Shown: one piece after another, positions 33,501-40,600 of the stretch | How positions within the stretch are numbered: the stretch's first letter is position 1 | Layout: every line of letters begins with the position of its first letter | Assembly: GCA_035771165.1 (NCBI GenBank) | Contig: JAWNZC010000351.1 | Location: forward strand, 6,987,501 to 7,051,500 | Source of the DNA: Paragorgia papillata | Taxonomy: Eukaryota > Cnidaria > Anthozoa > Scleralcyonacea > Coralliidae | Reading direction: 5' to 3' | Length of the DNA: 64,000 nt | Program-made: the position numbers and the translations under genes | The notes under the pieces: model-generated | What the model saw: only the letters and a program-made list of their open reading frames with translations | Databases searched by the model: none | What the model was told of the DNA's origin: nothing

Positions 33501-35513
33501 ACATGTCAGTATTTCCATCATTTATAACTAAACTTTATTTTCGCAAACTGAAACCCTTCACAACAAGTTAAAAAATACCACTAATGATAATTGCATGCTT
33601 TCCAATACAAATAATCTTCCACACTTTATACAAAAATGACTGTACTGAATTTTATTGCTGTTTTATTAAAGGTAATTTTATGATGACCCCCCTCCTTGCA
33701 CTCTGTTTTATTTTGGGGGTGATTTTCGAAAGCCCTCCCAATCTCGTTCCCAGAGCCCACGTTCCCCACCCGGGAAACGAGAGATTCTGGGATAATCCGT
33801 TTCATATCGTTACATTATTGGCTGAATAGTGAGCATGAGTTGGTCTGAAGTAACCGGAAGTAGAATTAATAAAACCAAAATAACAAAGATGTCGGACGAC
33901 AAGACTCCAGTGAAGACGTTGCTGCGATCGATATCTTCGCCGTATGTGTGCAGATGCTGTAATGCGAGTTTCGCCAACAGCAACCCCATTGACTTGTTTG
34001 GGGAAAAGTCAAACAAGGAGAACATACTATCCAGATTCCGCTCGGATATTTACGCATGCGTACCTCAACCGGAATAACAAGAATCCTGTGATTTAAAACG
34101 GATTATCCCAGAGTCTCTCGTTTCCCGGGTGGGGAACGTGGGCTCTGGGAACGAGATTGAAGCCCTCCCCTAAAACTTATTGTTGAGAAATTATGACCTC
34201 CCCTCAAAATCGTCATAGCCCCCCCCCTCCCCCGCTAGGTAAATTATGAACGGAGTCTTAGGAGCAGTAAGAAGGGCTTGTTATGGTACTCAGAGTAGCA
34301 CCTAATATGATTATTTTCCAAAATTGTTTTAAATAAGAAAATATTTTAATGCTATTGTTATTAGTACCTTGTTGTACCTTGTTAATAGAACATATACATG
34401 GTTTGGAAGCTCTTTTGTCTTTCAACATGAAGCATGGTCATGTTGAACTGACAATGGAGTTCCTTATATGGAAGTAAATTCTATGGACAGGTGACGATGA
34501 AGCACCACAACACGATCGGAAATCGCATAGAAAATTGGACACTTTCATGGGGCAGTTCGCAGTCCACGTGCGTGCTGGCTCAAGTGAGTTTTGAGGACAT
34601 TTGAAACTGATGAATTTGAGAAGGGTAATGGCTTCGTACATCGCGAAAATTCCACGAGTTGTCAACAAACCGTATTCTATGGCAAGCCCAACATTCGTGC
34701 TATGCGCTCGTGGAAGAATTATGGTCGAGCGACGATTTTGAGCGGAGATGTTTGACTTTGAGCTCGGGGTGTCCTCGCTGAAGTGTGCAGCCTGTCGGCC
34801 GTGTATTGATGACGTTTACACGCAAGATATTCGTTCTACGCATGCGTAGCTAATACGGGTCAGCCCGTATTTCGCGAGCATCGACAGCCGCCATTTCCGA
34901 TCGTGCACGTGACGATGAAGCAACTCACTAAATAAACCCGAGCGTTGCTATTGGATGACTGCTTCATTATACAGAAAATACAATACCGTGAAATTGCACA
35001 AATTTCCATGAACTTGAACAAAAACATAGAACAATCACTTTTGGACGAGTTTCCAAACCATGTATGTGTTCTATTAACTATGGTTGTACTTATAAAAGAT
35101 CCGGGTTTTTACTATCTTATTCTTAGTCCTTTCTGCCCTGACGATGAACGCTTAATTCGAAAGCTCGGTCATTCTTTTTAATTTCTATTTTATTATAAAC
35201 TATTTTAATAAAAATCTATAACCAGCAGAAACAAACTGTGTTATAAAGATGAAATACCCTAGCTACAAACCAATCTTAGATTTAATAATTATGTCGTTAG
35301 TAGTGTTGAATCGTTTTGATCTCAATTTCCATAGATGTGCTCGGGGACGCCGAAATCGTTTTAATAGCAAAAAGAATTCCGGAGCGGTGGAAGGAAATAG
35401 GTCTTTTGACGGCGCTATTCGAATCGTGCGAAATTAACGGTATACGGTGCTCCAGAATTGACGTCAAAAGCTTTGACCATGCTCACGCAATTCAACGAAA
35501 GAAATGGAACTAG
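18518..35513 (+). CDS. TPR-ZU5-UPA-Death protein, PIDD1-like C-terminal order, 5' end open
   Basis: Nine exons (18518-19473, 21864-22198, 22847-23082, 23899-24437, 28418-28711, 30022-30181, 31591-31627, 31724-31771, 35335-35513) join with every phase matching and no internal stop, giving 927 residues. Order by this numbering: TPRs 1-315, ZU5 about 320-430, second ZU5-like region about 431-688 with an acidic run (about 523-594), H-F-S at 686-688, UPA-like 689-840, linker, Death-like from 869. In PIDD1 ZU5 segments self-cleave at HF|S and the Death domain recruits RAIDD or RIP1; here that role is inference. TPRs replace PIDD1's LRRs. The exon carrying the true start lies upstream and was not found. 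Confidence 0.75.
19806..19830. repeat. 25-base G homopolymer
   Basis: An uninterrupted G run. Its true length is uncertain because such runs are poorly sequenced. Confidence 0.95.
19952..20219. mobile_element. Foldback element enclosing a tRNA-like sequence
   Basis: ATGAGAAAATTTTTCATGAT and ACTGCTAAAGTCAACCGAAA on the left pair with TTTCGGTTGACTTTAGCAGT and TCATGAAAATTTTCTCAT on the right. Arms are about 52 bp and nearly perfect. The tRNA-like 20092-20162 abuts the right arm. Confidence 0.8.
20092..20162 (+). tRNA. tRNA-like sequence, probably a tRNA pseudogene or SINE head
   Basis: A cloverleaf can be drawn: a 7-bp acceptor stem (GGCTCGA / TTGAGTC, two G-T pairs), D stem GCTC/GAGC, an anticodon stem with one mismatch, T loop TTCAAAT. 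A-box TAGCTCAACAGG and B-box GAGTTCAAATC are present. Position 33 is C rather than T and the T stem has a mismatch, so a working tRNA is unlikely. The loop would give anticodon GGT. Confidence 0.5.
20346..21562. mobile_element. TTAA foldback element, 1.2 kb, with inner insertion
   Basis: TTAA lies at 20342-20345 and 21563-21566. AGAGGAAATGAAATGAAAAT and AATTTTTATTTCATTTCCTCT end the arms, which extend inward (AGTTTTTCCATATCTCAC / GTGAAATATGGAAAAACTG). The hairpin at 20838-20968 sits inside. It has no transposase. Confidence 0.7.
20838..20968. repeat. Hairpin, arms with ATATCAGACCGAGGTC
   Basis: TTATTAACCGAGAGCGCAGTCATTACGGG pairs imperfectly with CCCGTAATGACCAAGCGATCGAGGTTAA, and AAATATCAGACCGAGGTC with GACCGAGGTCTGATATTT. 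The loop carries GGACCGAGCCCATAGGGCGAGG. Confidence 0.75.
21864..22198 (+). CDS. Exon b: ZU5 domain
   Basis: Acceptor TTTTTTTTACTAG|A; the first base completes an Arg codon begun by exon a. CTIDEGGGSISFPSAGAFF followed by YFPANAV matches the ZU5 opening (GG.L..P..G....IP..A), and later FAKPVTVLLSH and a W near the end fit the fold. The donor GAAG|GTACTA leaves phase 1. ZU5 is a beta-rich module found in UNC5, ankyrin and PIDD1. Frame before 21864 is intron. Confidence 0.85.
22199..22846 (+). other. Intron b-c with MITE and tRNA-like fragment
   Basis: 22462-22581 is a GTCTGGCGTTAG-family MITE (TTAACCCTTTGGTGCC / TGGCAAGGGGTTAA). AGTGCCTATGCAAC follows TTAA at 22578-22581, the left end of the foldback family at 8247. 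On the minus strand near 22400-22440, TCAGTGGCCGAGTGG looks like a tRNA A box without its B box. A C tract lies at about 22686-22698. Confidence 0.6.
22847..23082 (+). CDS. Exon c: continuation of the ZU5/UPA region
   Basis: The acceptor CCCTTTTAG|AT gives GAT (Asp) with exon b. The piece reads DLPENSGLRFPAIRDYLPM to AVEMECCLSVK without a stop and ends in phase 0 at AAAG|GTAATT. No named domain is recognised alone. By position it links the first ZU5 to the second ZU5-like segment. Confidence 0.75.
23083..23898 (+). other. Intron c-d with T-rich run and hairpin
   Basis: 23143-23280 is an imperfect TTTCATTTTATT repeat. At 23400-23655, AACTAGTCAA, GTGTGTCACAAGTACTTG and AGTTTATTTTCAGTAAATG pair with complements in the right arm. 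The outer words recur around the tRNA-like pair at 32.7-32.9 kb. Confidence 0.7.
23899..24437 (+). CDS. Exon d: acidic run and second ZU5-like segment with H-F-S
   Basis: Acceptor TTTTTTCTTAG|TT, phase 0. After LFPACEILDMDTRSN comes a run of about 70 residues almost wholly Asp and Glu, coded by a GAN repeat (about 23938-24152). Then YFPVIEVSGREKPFLKHVDV, a tryptophan, and VAHFSR at the exon end. HFS is coded at 24427-24435. The donor CTAG|GTGAGT leaves phase 2. The acidic length is probably polymorphic. In PIDD1 the HF|S bond is broken by an intein-like attack of the serine. Confidence 0.8.
24642..26312. repeat. 17-bp minisatellite, about 95 units
   Basis: The unit is GGGAAGCAAGACAGTAT with variants AGCATGGC and GGCAAGC. 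Because 17 is not a multiple of three, all frames read the same 51-bp cycle, and the unit lacks stops in several frames. Long ORFs therefore open on both strands (two of 492 codons on the minus strand). They are not genes. Confidence 0.95.
26313..27204 (+). pseudogene. RTE-type retrotransposon 3' end inside the minisatellite
   Basis: The stretch is richer in G+C than its surroundings. At 27074-27136 it encodes a C2H2 finger (CATCGRLCESAAGLAAHARAH), and after a short tail it ends in ATT repeats (about 27188-27201), as such elements do. No intact RT is seen, so it is a rearranged fragment. Minisatellite resumes on the far side (27205-27362), which shows the insertion split the array. Confidence 0.65.
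27205..27362. repeat. 17-bp minisatellite, remainder
   Basis: Units such as GGGAATTAGCAAGGCAGTA and GGGAAGGAAAGCAGTAT resume directly after the retroelement tail. Confidence 0.85.
27363..27705. other. Intronic, no feature recognised
   Basis: AT-rich DNA. A short inverted pair AAAATGCGCAATGTACTGCGCATTTT spans about 27561-27586. Confidence 0.5.
27706..28245. mobile_element. Modular foldback element, relative of 14951-15692
   Basis: The first hairpin (27702-27832) pairs TAATGTCTGCTCCCGAGGGA with TTTCCTGAGGGAGCAGACATTA; its loop reads GACGAAGTCGAGGG. GTTATATAGCTAGAGTTT (27837-27854) pairs with AAACTCTAGCTATATAAC (28224-28241). A second hairpin (28099-28164) has GCAACAATTG.../...CAATTGTTGC and CCGAGTGGGC / GCCCACTCGG. 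The middle resembles the other element (CAAACAAGCTT, GAGTTCAAAGTTC). Confidence 0.7.
28418..28711 (+). CDS. Exon e: UPA-like segment
   Basis: The acceptor TTATACAG|G completes Arg, so HFSR runs into WFFIGRRKRR, comparable in position to the aromatic stretch after the second cleavage site of PIDD1. The rest has alternating hydrophobic stretches (NVVVVFLAV, AYFCVHLLP). The donor CTG|GTAAGT leaves phase 2. It lies after a 4-kb intron filled with repeats. Confidence 0.8.
28740..29352. repeat. Minisatellite of about 20 bp, TTAAGCCCCTCCCTCTAATA, with inverted block
   Basis: Pyrimidine-rich units with drift. At about 29016-29069 the strand flips (GGAAAGGGGCTTAATAGAAG), so one block of units is inverted. 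Confidence 0.85.
29353..29995. repeat. 41-bp minisatellite, about 15 units
   Basis: The unit reads TGCCTAGCTTATACACTAAC then CTGACTCACTAGCTTGTTTAC. Changes between units are few. Confidence 0.95.
30022..30181 (+). CDS. Exon f: end of UPA-like segment
   Basis: Acceptor AATTTCAG|T, completing Cys; then FGLERVTKTFNDIDDGLDLK, LMYFLCSRCKKKG and FLQNIRIKSANDRQ. The donor AGACAG|GTATGT leaves phase 0. The ND.DDG pattern with the following strand fits the end of a UPA module. Confidence 0.8.
30272..30506. mobile_element. Foldback element with CACTCAATGAGTGG words
   Basis: CGCCTGTATTCTAAAAGCTC and ACTCACACTCAATGAGTGG pair with the right arm (CCACTCATTGAGTGTGAGT, AGCTTTTAAAATACAGGCG). The centre is CCAACCATTCAATTGAATGG. 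About 25 similar bases (CTGAGTCCACAA.. / CTGAGCCCACAA..) flank it on both sides. Confidence 0.8.
31190..31500. mobile_element. Retroelement tail with hammerhead-like core
   Basis: CTCTGATGAAGGCC, a loop, AGGCCGAAAGC (about 31410-31435) has the order CUGAUGA, stem, GAAA of a hammerhead ribozyme, with stem GGCCT/AGGCC. ACGTGGTGTTTCCACAAAAC follows and is repeated at about 31530. Such motifs are known at the ends of Penelope-like elements. No coding part is present. Confidence 0.45.
31591..31627 (+). CDS. Exon g: 37-bp linker exon
   Basis: Acceptor GTGTTATAG|ACTGAG, donor AGCAG|GTAGGT. It reads TEFVVAEDCHEA plus one base. It is accepted because the incoming phase 0 and outgoing phase 1 both fit its neighbours. 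Very short exons are easy to mis-call. Confidence 0.6.
31724..31771 (+). CDS. Exon h: acidic linker exon with two possible donors
   Basis: The acceptor TATTTTCTAG|AC gives GAC with exon g, then ETPISPPLETNENVP. Two donors, CCCAG|GTACAG (31771) and TACAG|GTACAT (31777), lie six bases apart and keep the same phase, so two forms differing by two residues are possible. Confidence 0.6.
32632..32703 (-). tRNA. tRNA-like sequence, degenerate
   Basis: Read on the minus strand: TGGCTCAATGGTGAGAACG (A box) and GTGGGTTAGAGCTC (altered B box), with possible acceptor GTTCCAG / CTAGAGC. It is the inverted partner of 32933-33004 and probably a pseudogene. Confidence 0.45.
32933..33004 (+). tRNA. tRNA-like sequence (GGC in anticodon position)
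   Basis: Acceptor GTTTCAG / CTGGAGC pairs with three G-T wobbles; D arm GCTC..GCGC has one mismatch; anticodon loop TTGGCAT; T arm GTGGG TTCGAGT CCTGT. The boxes TGGCTCAATGG and GGTTCGAGTCC are intact. The wobble pairs and its place in an inverted repeat favour a SINE head or pseudogene over a working alanine tRNA. Confidence 0.5.
33739..34159. mobile_element. Inner TIR element, 64-bp arms, 9-bp target duplication
   Basis: CAATCTCGTTCCCAGAGCCC begins it and GGGCTCTGGGAACGAGATTG ends it. The arms continue to about 33803 and 34097 (GGATAATCCGTTT / AAACGGATTATCC). AAGCCCTCC flanks it at 33730-33738 and 34160-34168. It shares end sequence and duplication length with 37730-38543. Confidence 0.85.
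33889..34077 (+). CDS. Short ORF inside the inner TIR element, Cys-Cys motif
   Basis: From ATG 33889 the frame reads MSDDKTPVKTLLRSISSPYV, then CRCCNASFANSNPIDLFGEK and ENILSRFRSDI to a stop, 62 residues (an upstream ATG at 33829 adds 20). C-x-x-C followed by DLF and an amphipathic helix recalls the first half of a ZAD-like zinc module, a weak resemblance. It fills the element between its arms, so it may be a relic first exon of the autonomous transposon or a captured host exon. It could also be chance. Confidence 0.35.
   Translation: MSDDKTPVKTLLRSISSPYVCRCCNASFANSNPIDLFGEKSNKENILSRFRSDIYACVPQPE
34505..34908. mobile_element. Inserted segment with 14-bp direct repeats
   Basis: GTGACGATGAAGCA occurs exactly at 34491-34504 and 34909-34922. 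Just inside, CACGATCGGAAAT and ATTTCCGATCGTG are complements. No coding is recognised; the ORF at 34438-34668 (minus) crosses the boundary. Confidence 0.6.
35335..35513 (+). CDS. Exon i: Death-like domain with frame disturbance
   Basis: The acceptor AATTTCCATAG|AT gives GAT (Asp). DVLGDAEIVLIAKRIPERWK then EIGLLTALFESCEI fits helices 1-3 of a Death domain, including the core Trp. The open frame stops at TAG (35511). A better continuation, APELTSKALTMLTQFNERNG, lies one base out of frame between about 35448 and 35520. Then VVVALGKDEQQSLAQKVG returns to the first frame and would stop at 35602. This pattern needs one extra and one missing base, real or from assembly. Confidence 0.65.
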
Positions 35514-35653
35514 AAAACAGTAGTCGTGGCTCTTGGTAAAGATGAACAGCAATCTTTGGCTCAAAAAGTGGGGTTTGGATTCTTTATCCATAGGCGTAGA
35601 CAATGACCAAATAACTTTTTTGCCATATTGATATATAGGAGGTCTTAGGAGGT

Positions 35654-35770
35654 GGGGGATGCAATATGGCGGCTCAACCGGGCAAAAGCTAAAGTGAACC
35701 TCGTTAGCTAAAAGCTAACGTTAGGTTCACTTGAGCTTTTGCCCGCTTGAGCCGCCATATTGCATCCCCC
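35654..35770. mobile_element. Hairpin MITE
   Basis: GGGGGATGCAATATGGCGGC and GGGCAAAAGCTAAAGTGAAC pair with GTTCACTTGAGCTTTTGCCC and GCCGCCATATTGCATCCCCC, with one short mismatch region and a loop around AAAAGCTAAC. Confidence 0.9.
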
Positions 35771-37289
35771 ATATGGTCACGTTGGACAAGTCATTTTGAG
35801 TGACTCTCAAGAAAAACTGACTGTGAAGAATAGTTTCAAGCCTGTTGGAAAGCTCAACAACAGTATGTTCGGGAAAAAATATGAGTTTCTATTCGCAATC
35901 GGTCAGAATTTTGGATCAGTTAAATCGATTTATTTTTAGTGATAGAGCTTCTTACTTTTATTTTACTCGCTTATTTGCTTTAATTTTCTTAATTGTTTTG
36001 TTCAGTTTGTAGATATATACCAGTTTGTAGAAATATACCTGTTAGGATACTTTTGTTTATCATAGATTGCGAAAGTAAACAAAACACTGGCCTACAGCCG
36101 GTTTTTAACTCTGGTGAATGGCAGTAATTGTCAATCAAAACTATCAAAAACACTTCTCCTTGAATATATTCTCCTTTTCTGTTAATTTGAAGCAGTAATT
36201 TTGTAGAAGAAGCTCTCTCTAGGCTTGGTTTTCGCCAAATTTGGTCACTTCAGCCGCCATCTAGAATTTGCCCGCTTGCCAGCCGCCATTTTGGAGCTCA
36301 AACGTGGTCACACTATGGAAACATCCTTAGCTTGTTGTGAGTAGCCGTAGGCTCGATTTCCAAACGTCAGATCCGAGCAGCGAAACTTCTTGGGGGTCCG
36401 GGGGCATGCTCCCCCGGAAACTTTTGAAATCTATAGTCTCTAAAATGGCATTTCCTGCACTTGGGGAGAAGATTTTACACAATTCTCAGCGTTTCAGGTT
36501 TTTGTGAAGGGGTCTGGAGAATGAAATTGATGACCCAGAGGGGGTTCCTGGGGCATGGCCCCCGGGAAATTTTGAAGCTCTCAAATGCCATTTCAGAGGT
36601 AAAAAATGCCATACAACTGAGTCGGATATGATATAATATAGGTAAAGTAATGGTAGATCGCAGGCTCCAGCGCGGTATAATTCAATATGGCGCACAAAAC
36701 GGGTTTCAAAACACGCGTTGGGGAATTTAAAATCATTCATGGATTATTTATTTATCCAGCGACGGCGAAATACGATGGAGACACGGCGAATTTGCTACAA
36801 AATCCGCTCAACCATCGGTGAAATTCGCCGTTCGCCGGCCTAAATCTGAAGGACTGAATTTTGAAGTTTGAAAAGTCATAAAATACTAAAAAAAAACAAC
36901 CGTTGAGTTAAGTTACATGCGTGCGATACATACGGAGACTGGATTATATAGGAGCCAAGGAAGGTACCATTTCATATTAGTCACTAGCGTCAGAAGAGCG
37001 ACTGAGATCCAGTCAATAACCGCTGAGTACGAGTGTTCCAAACAAAATTTCATCATGCAAAGGGGGGGAGCGACCGCTCCCCCTTTGGCTACGTCCCTGC
37101 ACCAAATCGTAGTTTCATTTAGGCCCACATGCAAATTAGTTTCCTATTCAATTTGGGCCCCTATGCAAATTACATCATGTCTATTAAAGCATAACGGGAA
37201 GATAACATGTTTTGAGTTCATTATTTTTAGACACTACGTTTAGGATTATTGTCAAGGATAATCGATAAGCAAATGTTATCCTTATCGAA
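35771..37289. repeat. Intergenic with GGGGGCATGCCCCC-type hairpins
   Basis: GGGGGCATGCTCCCCCGGAA (about 36399) and GGGGCATGGCCCCCGGGAAA (about 36552) head two loosely related units. GGGGGGGAGCGACCGCTCCC then TTTGGCTACGTCCCTG (about 37060-37100) looks like a hAT-type end. No gene is recognised. Confidence 0.55.
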
Positions 37290-37378
37290 TAATTATCACA
37301 TCATAAATAATCGCACATGTGAGATTATCACTTTTATTAGTGACGAAAAAATCAATAAAACACTCTATTTTATATAAT
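37290..37378. mobile_element. Fragment of the hairpin-bearing repeat
   Basis: ATAATCGCACATGTGAGATT through CACTCTATTTTATATAATC matches the last 85 bases of 1584-1906. Confidence 0.7.
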
Positions 37379-37536
37379 CATGAATATATTATAGTGAGTT
37401 TAAGTAAGAGTTACTTCACGCGACGCTACTCAGCCAATGAGAACACACAATTTCAACGGAAGTAACTTCAAGAAATGACGACATGTCACATGAATTCTGA
37501 ATTACGAATTACAGGTTGTATTAACCGCTGGTAGAA

Positions 37537-37543
37537 TATAAAG
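37537..37543 (+). promoter_or_regulatory. TATA-like box
   Basis: TATAAAG lies 108 bases before the start codon of the CAAX-protein gene. Confidence 0.45.
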
Positions 37544-37650
37544 TGTGCTTGTGGGCGCACTGATATCACCCTTCGACATGCGAGAAATATAGGTTTTTAG
37601 TTTTTCTTGCAATTGGATGTTGAGCTGTTTGTCATTAGATAAACAATAAC

Positions 37651-40600
37651 ATGGATAATTCAAACGATACAGTAGAGGTATGTGTTTAGTTTACTAACTT
37701 ATCATTAACCTGCTTGGCGTCAACAGACCCATTCTCGTCCCCAGAGCCTCTCCCGTGCTGGCGCGCTGAAAAGGCTCTGGGGGAATCCAAAACCGGAACA
37801 CCAAGATTCTTTGGTGTTCTTTCTAAAGCGCATGCGTTTAAGTTCGCGGTTTGGGAGTTGGACACGAGATCACCGACAGTTGTTTGGAATATAATTTTCC
37901 TTTCGTTTTCGATTCTGGCGGTTTGGCTGTCTCGTATTGACTCGTTTGACTTTGGAACAATTCTGATTGTGGTATATTCCGTTCGAAGAAAGTCATTGTC
38001 GAGTGTGGCTCATCGCCGCTTTTATTCGGTGGGGCAAAAGGCATTGAAATTTACGAGTTCGCTTCAGAGCTTGGCAATACTAGAGCCGCGTCGGAATTTC
38101 TTCGTATTTACGGCTACTTTTAGTGAAGGTAGTTCTCTTTAATATGTTGCACCGTTCGTTTATATTTGACGTGTATATTTCAATGAGATTCTTATTAATT
38201 GTACCATGCACGAACAGCCAGCAGTGTGCTGTCTAATATCGTCTATCGCCTATCTATTTCAAATTGCTGTCTGTCTTCTGTGTTTCATTTAATTATATAA
38301 GGGGAAACGGGTTGATTGCTTTGAAAAACGTTCGATTAAATTGTTCGGATTAGAACTATGATTAGAATTGTGCTTCGTTGTCAGTTTTCGTGTCTCAAAT
38401 ACTGTTTATTTATAAACATTCACTAAGCTCCGTCGTTATATAGGGCCTTTGAATTTGAACAACCAATCAGATCGCGATGCATATGGATTCCCCCAGAGCC
38501 TTTTCAGCGCGCCAGCACGGGAGAGGCTCTGGGGACGAGAATGCAACAGACCCTGTCAGCGGAATTGCTTGTGTTTTTATTAAAGAAATATGTATTTCAG
38601 ACAGGAAATTTCAGGACTGTATTAGCGTTGGGGAAGTGCTATAATATTTTCAATCTTTTACAGTAAGGCCAAAAAAACTAGCTATATGGCACTGGGGTAC
38701 ATCAAAAATAACAAATTATGGAAAATGTCATTTGGATATAATTTTATTCGTCCGCCATTTTGATTTTAGTTGTTCCCAGGCCCCGTCAAACGCGCATTTT
38801 GCTTCGCCAGGCGCGCATTTTTTGTCGCGAAAAAAGTATTCCGCGCGCGGTTAGCAAAGTTAGCAGTCTGGGCCGTACATGTAGTGATGTAGGTTGGATT
38901 TTGTTTTTAGTGCCCAGGCATGACAATATTCTTCCCAAAACTAAATATTAATTACAGTAGCACATCTATTAAAGCTAATTTTGAGCACATTACTGGGTTC
39001 CACCACCATGCTTGCTCTTGCAAGATGCAAATCATGCTGCAACTCAGCCCTATGCTGCTCAAAAATTTAGTAAAAAGATTAGGGTCAGCGTTTTGCTGCC
39101 AGGAAAAACTAGGTAGTGTTGAGAAAGTGGAAACCCAGATATTTTTTTGGCCTACTGTAACTCAGTTTATTCCTGTTTCCTGAGTGTGACATATTAACTG
39201 GTCAGAGAACAGAGAATTCCGTAGGGTGAAAAATAATACTTTGGTAAAATAAAGGAAAGAGAAAATTGGTTGCTGTAAGTTACAGTACTAAATTGATTGT
39301 AAAGTTTAAACGGTCAGTAATGTGAGGAGGCAATGAAGGTATACCCTCCTCCCCCAAACACTCTCAGAATTTGGTTATGCTAGTCACCACTGCTGTTTCT
39401 TTGAAGCACAGAAACTACCTCTGCCTAAACTAATTTCTGGCCATCACGCACATGCTGAGGTGTAGAACATGTTTCAAATTTGAAAAAGACTTGAGTTTTC
39501 AAATACCGTAAACTAGACAAGAACAATGATCTTTTAAAATTTATATTAAAAATTATTTTTAAATATCAATTCTGGGCGATCCAAGCCTGCTCTTTGGAAG
39601 TCAGGTAAAATGGTTAGAATTTGGGAGTGTCTCAGACAATCTGGGAGAGTTGATGTGTATGGATTAAACATTGTGTACACATGAAGATTGTAGCACTTCG
39701 AAGCACCAAAAACATCAAAGGTGTGGGGGCATATGTGAACTCCATTCAGGGGCTGAAAATTACTGTTTGACATCAGACAATGCCCACCAAACTTGGTAAA
39801 TGTCAGAACAAAATAGAATTTACCAGTAATGTCCATCCAAATCATAAAGAAATTTCTGTTCATGATGTGTGAAAGAGAAACTTTTTTTTACAGTAGATAA
39901 TCAAGGCTGAAGCAGAATATGAAATTGCAAGAAATTCAATACTTTTGCTCATAGTATTAAAGTACATGTAGTGGTGTTTATTCTGTTACTCTTACATTCT
40001 GAATAATCGTACAGGGCAAAATACATAGTGTAGAGTGGAAAAATCTATTGCAATCAATAATAGTTTACAGATAGAGCAAATATGAATAATACTAGTGGAA
40101 AGTATAGAGTGGAAAAATTCGCAGAAGTCAATACTACTATAGAGCAGAATAGATAATACTGTAGTATATAAATTAGAAATATTCCCAGACGTTGCTCAAC
40201 TTCATTCTCGCCAATAAGTTGTACGTGTTAGACGCTCTAACCATTGAGCCACTGAGGCTCAGATGGAGAGCCAAGGTTGCAAATTCATAGTCATATGTGC
40301 TCCTAAGTGGTAGCGTTTGCATATGAGATGTTGTTGTTAAAGTGACATGATAGTTGTACGTATACATGTAGTACGTTTGCGAGCTTGGTGTAATGTAACA
40401 GACGTTCGGTGGACGTTCGTCAAGCTCAATAGACCTTTCCGCACGAAGTAAATGGATCACGTGATCTTTCTTTTTGACGAATACGATTGGCTAATGTCCG
40501 AAGTTGTCCGAAGTTTTGAATGTCCGAAGTTTTGCGAGAACCAATCAAATCTCTTAAAGCGCTATCCACGCACCTCATGAGGAAAGGTCTATTACTCAGA

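Larger units (their letters stand above)
33262..34260. mobile_element. Outer DNA element, about 1 kb, interrupted
   Basis: CGTTCATAATTTACTTAGTG then GGGAGGCTATGGTGATTTT at the left pairs with AAAATCGTCATAGCCCC then GCTAGGTAAATTATGAACG at the right. CTTAGGAG lies just outside both ends (about 33261-33268, 34257-34264), a possible 8-bp duplication. A C tract sits at about 33370-33382. The element at 33739-34159 is inserted in it. Confidence 0.65.
31772..35334 (+). other. Intron h-i, 3.6 kb of elements
   Basis: It contains a CCGAGACGG / CCGACTTCGAGG inverted pair (about 31905-32000), inverted tRNA-like sequences (32632-33004), the nested elements at 33.3-34.3 kb, and an element with 14-bp direct repeats (34491-34922). 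A CCCTGACGATGAACGC...TTCGAAAGC stretch (about 35132-35165) recalls the retroelement tails. Confidence 0.6.

Noticed and set aside
37714..38142. 142-codon ORF with hydrophobic stretches
   Set aside because: It starts outside and runs into a TIR element, and the target duplication shows the boundary is a recent insertion.
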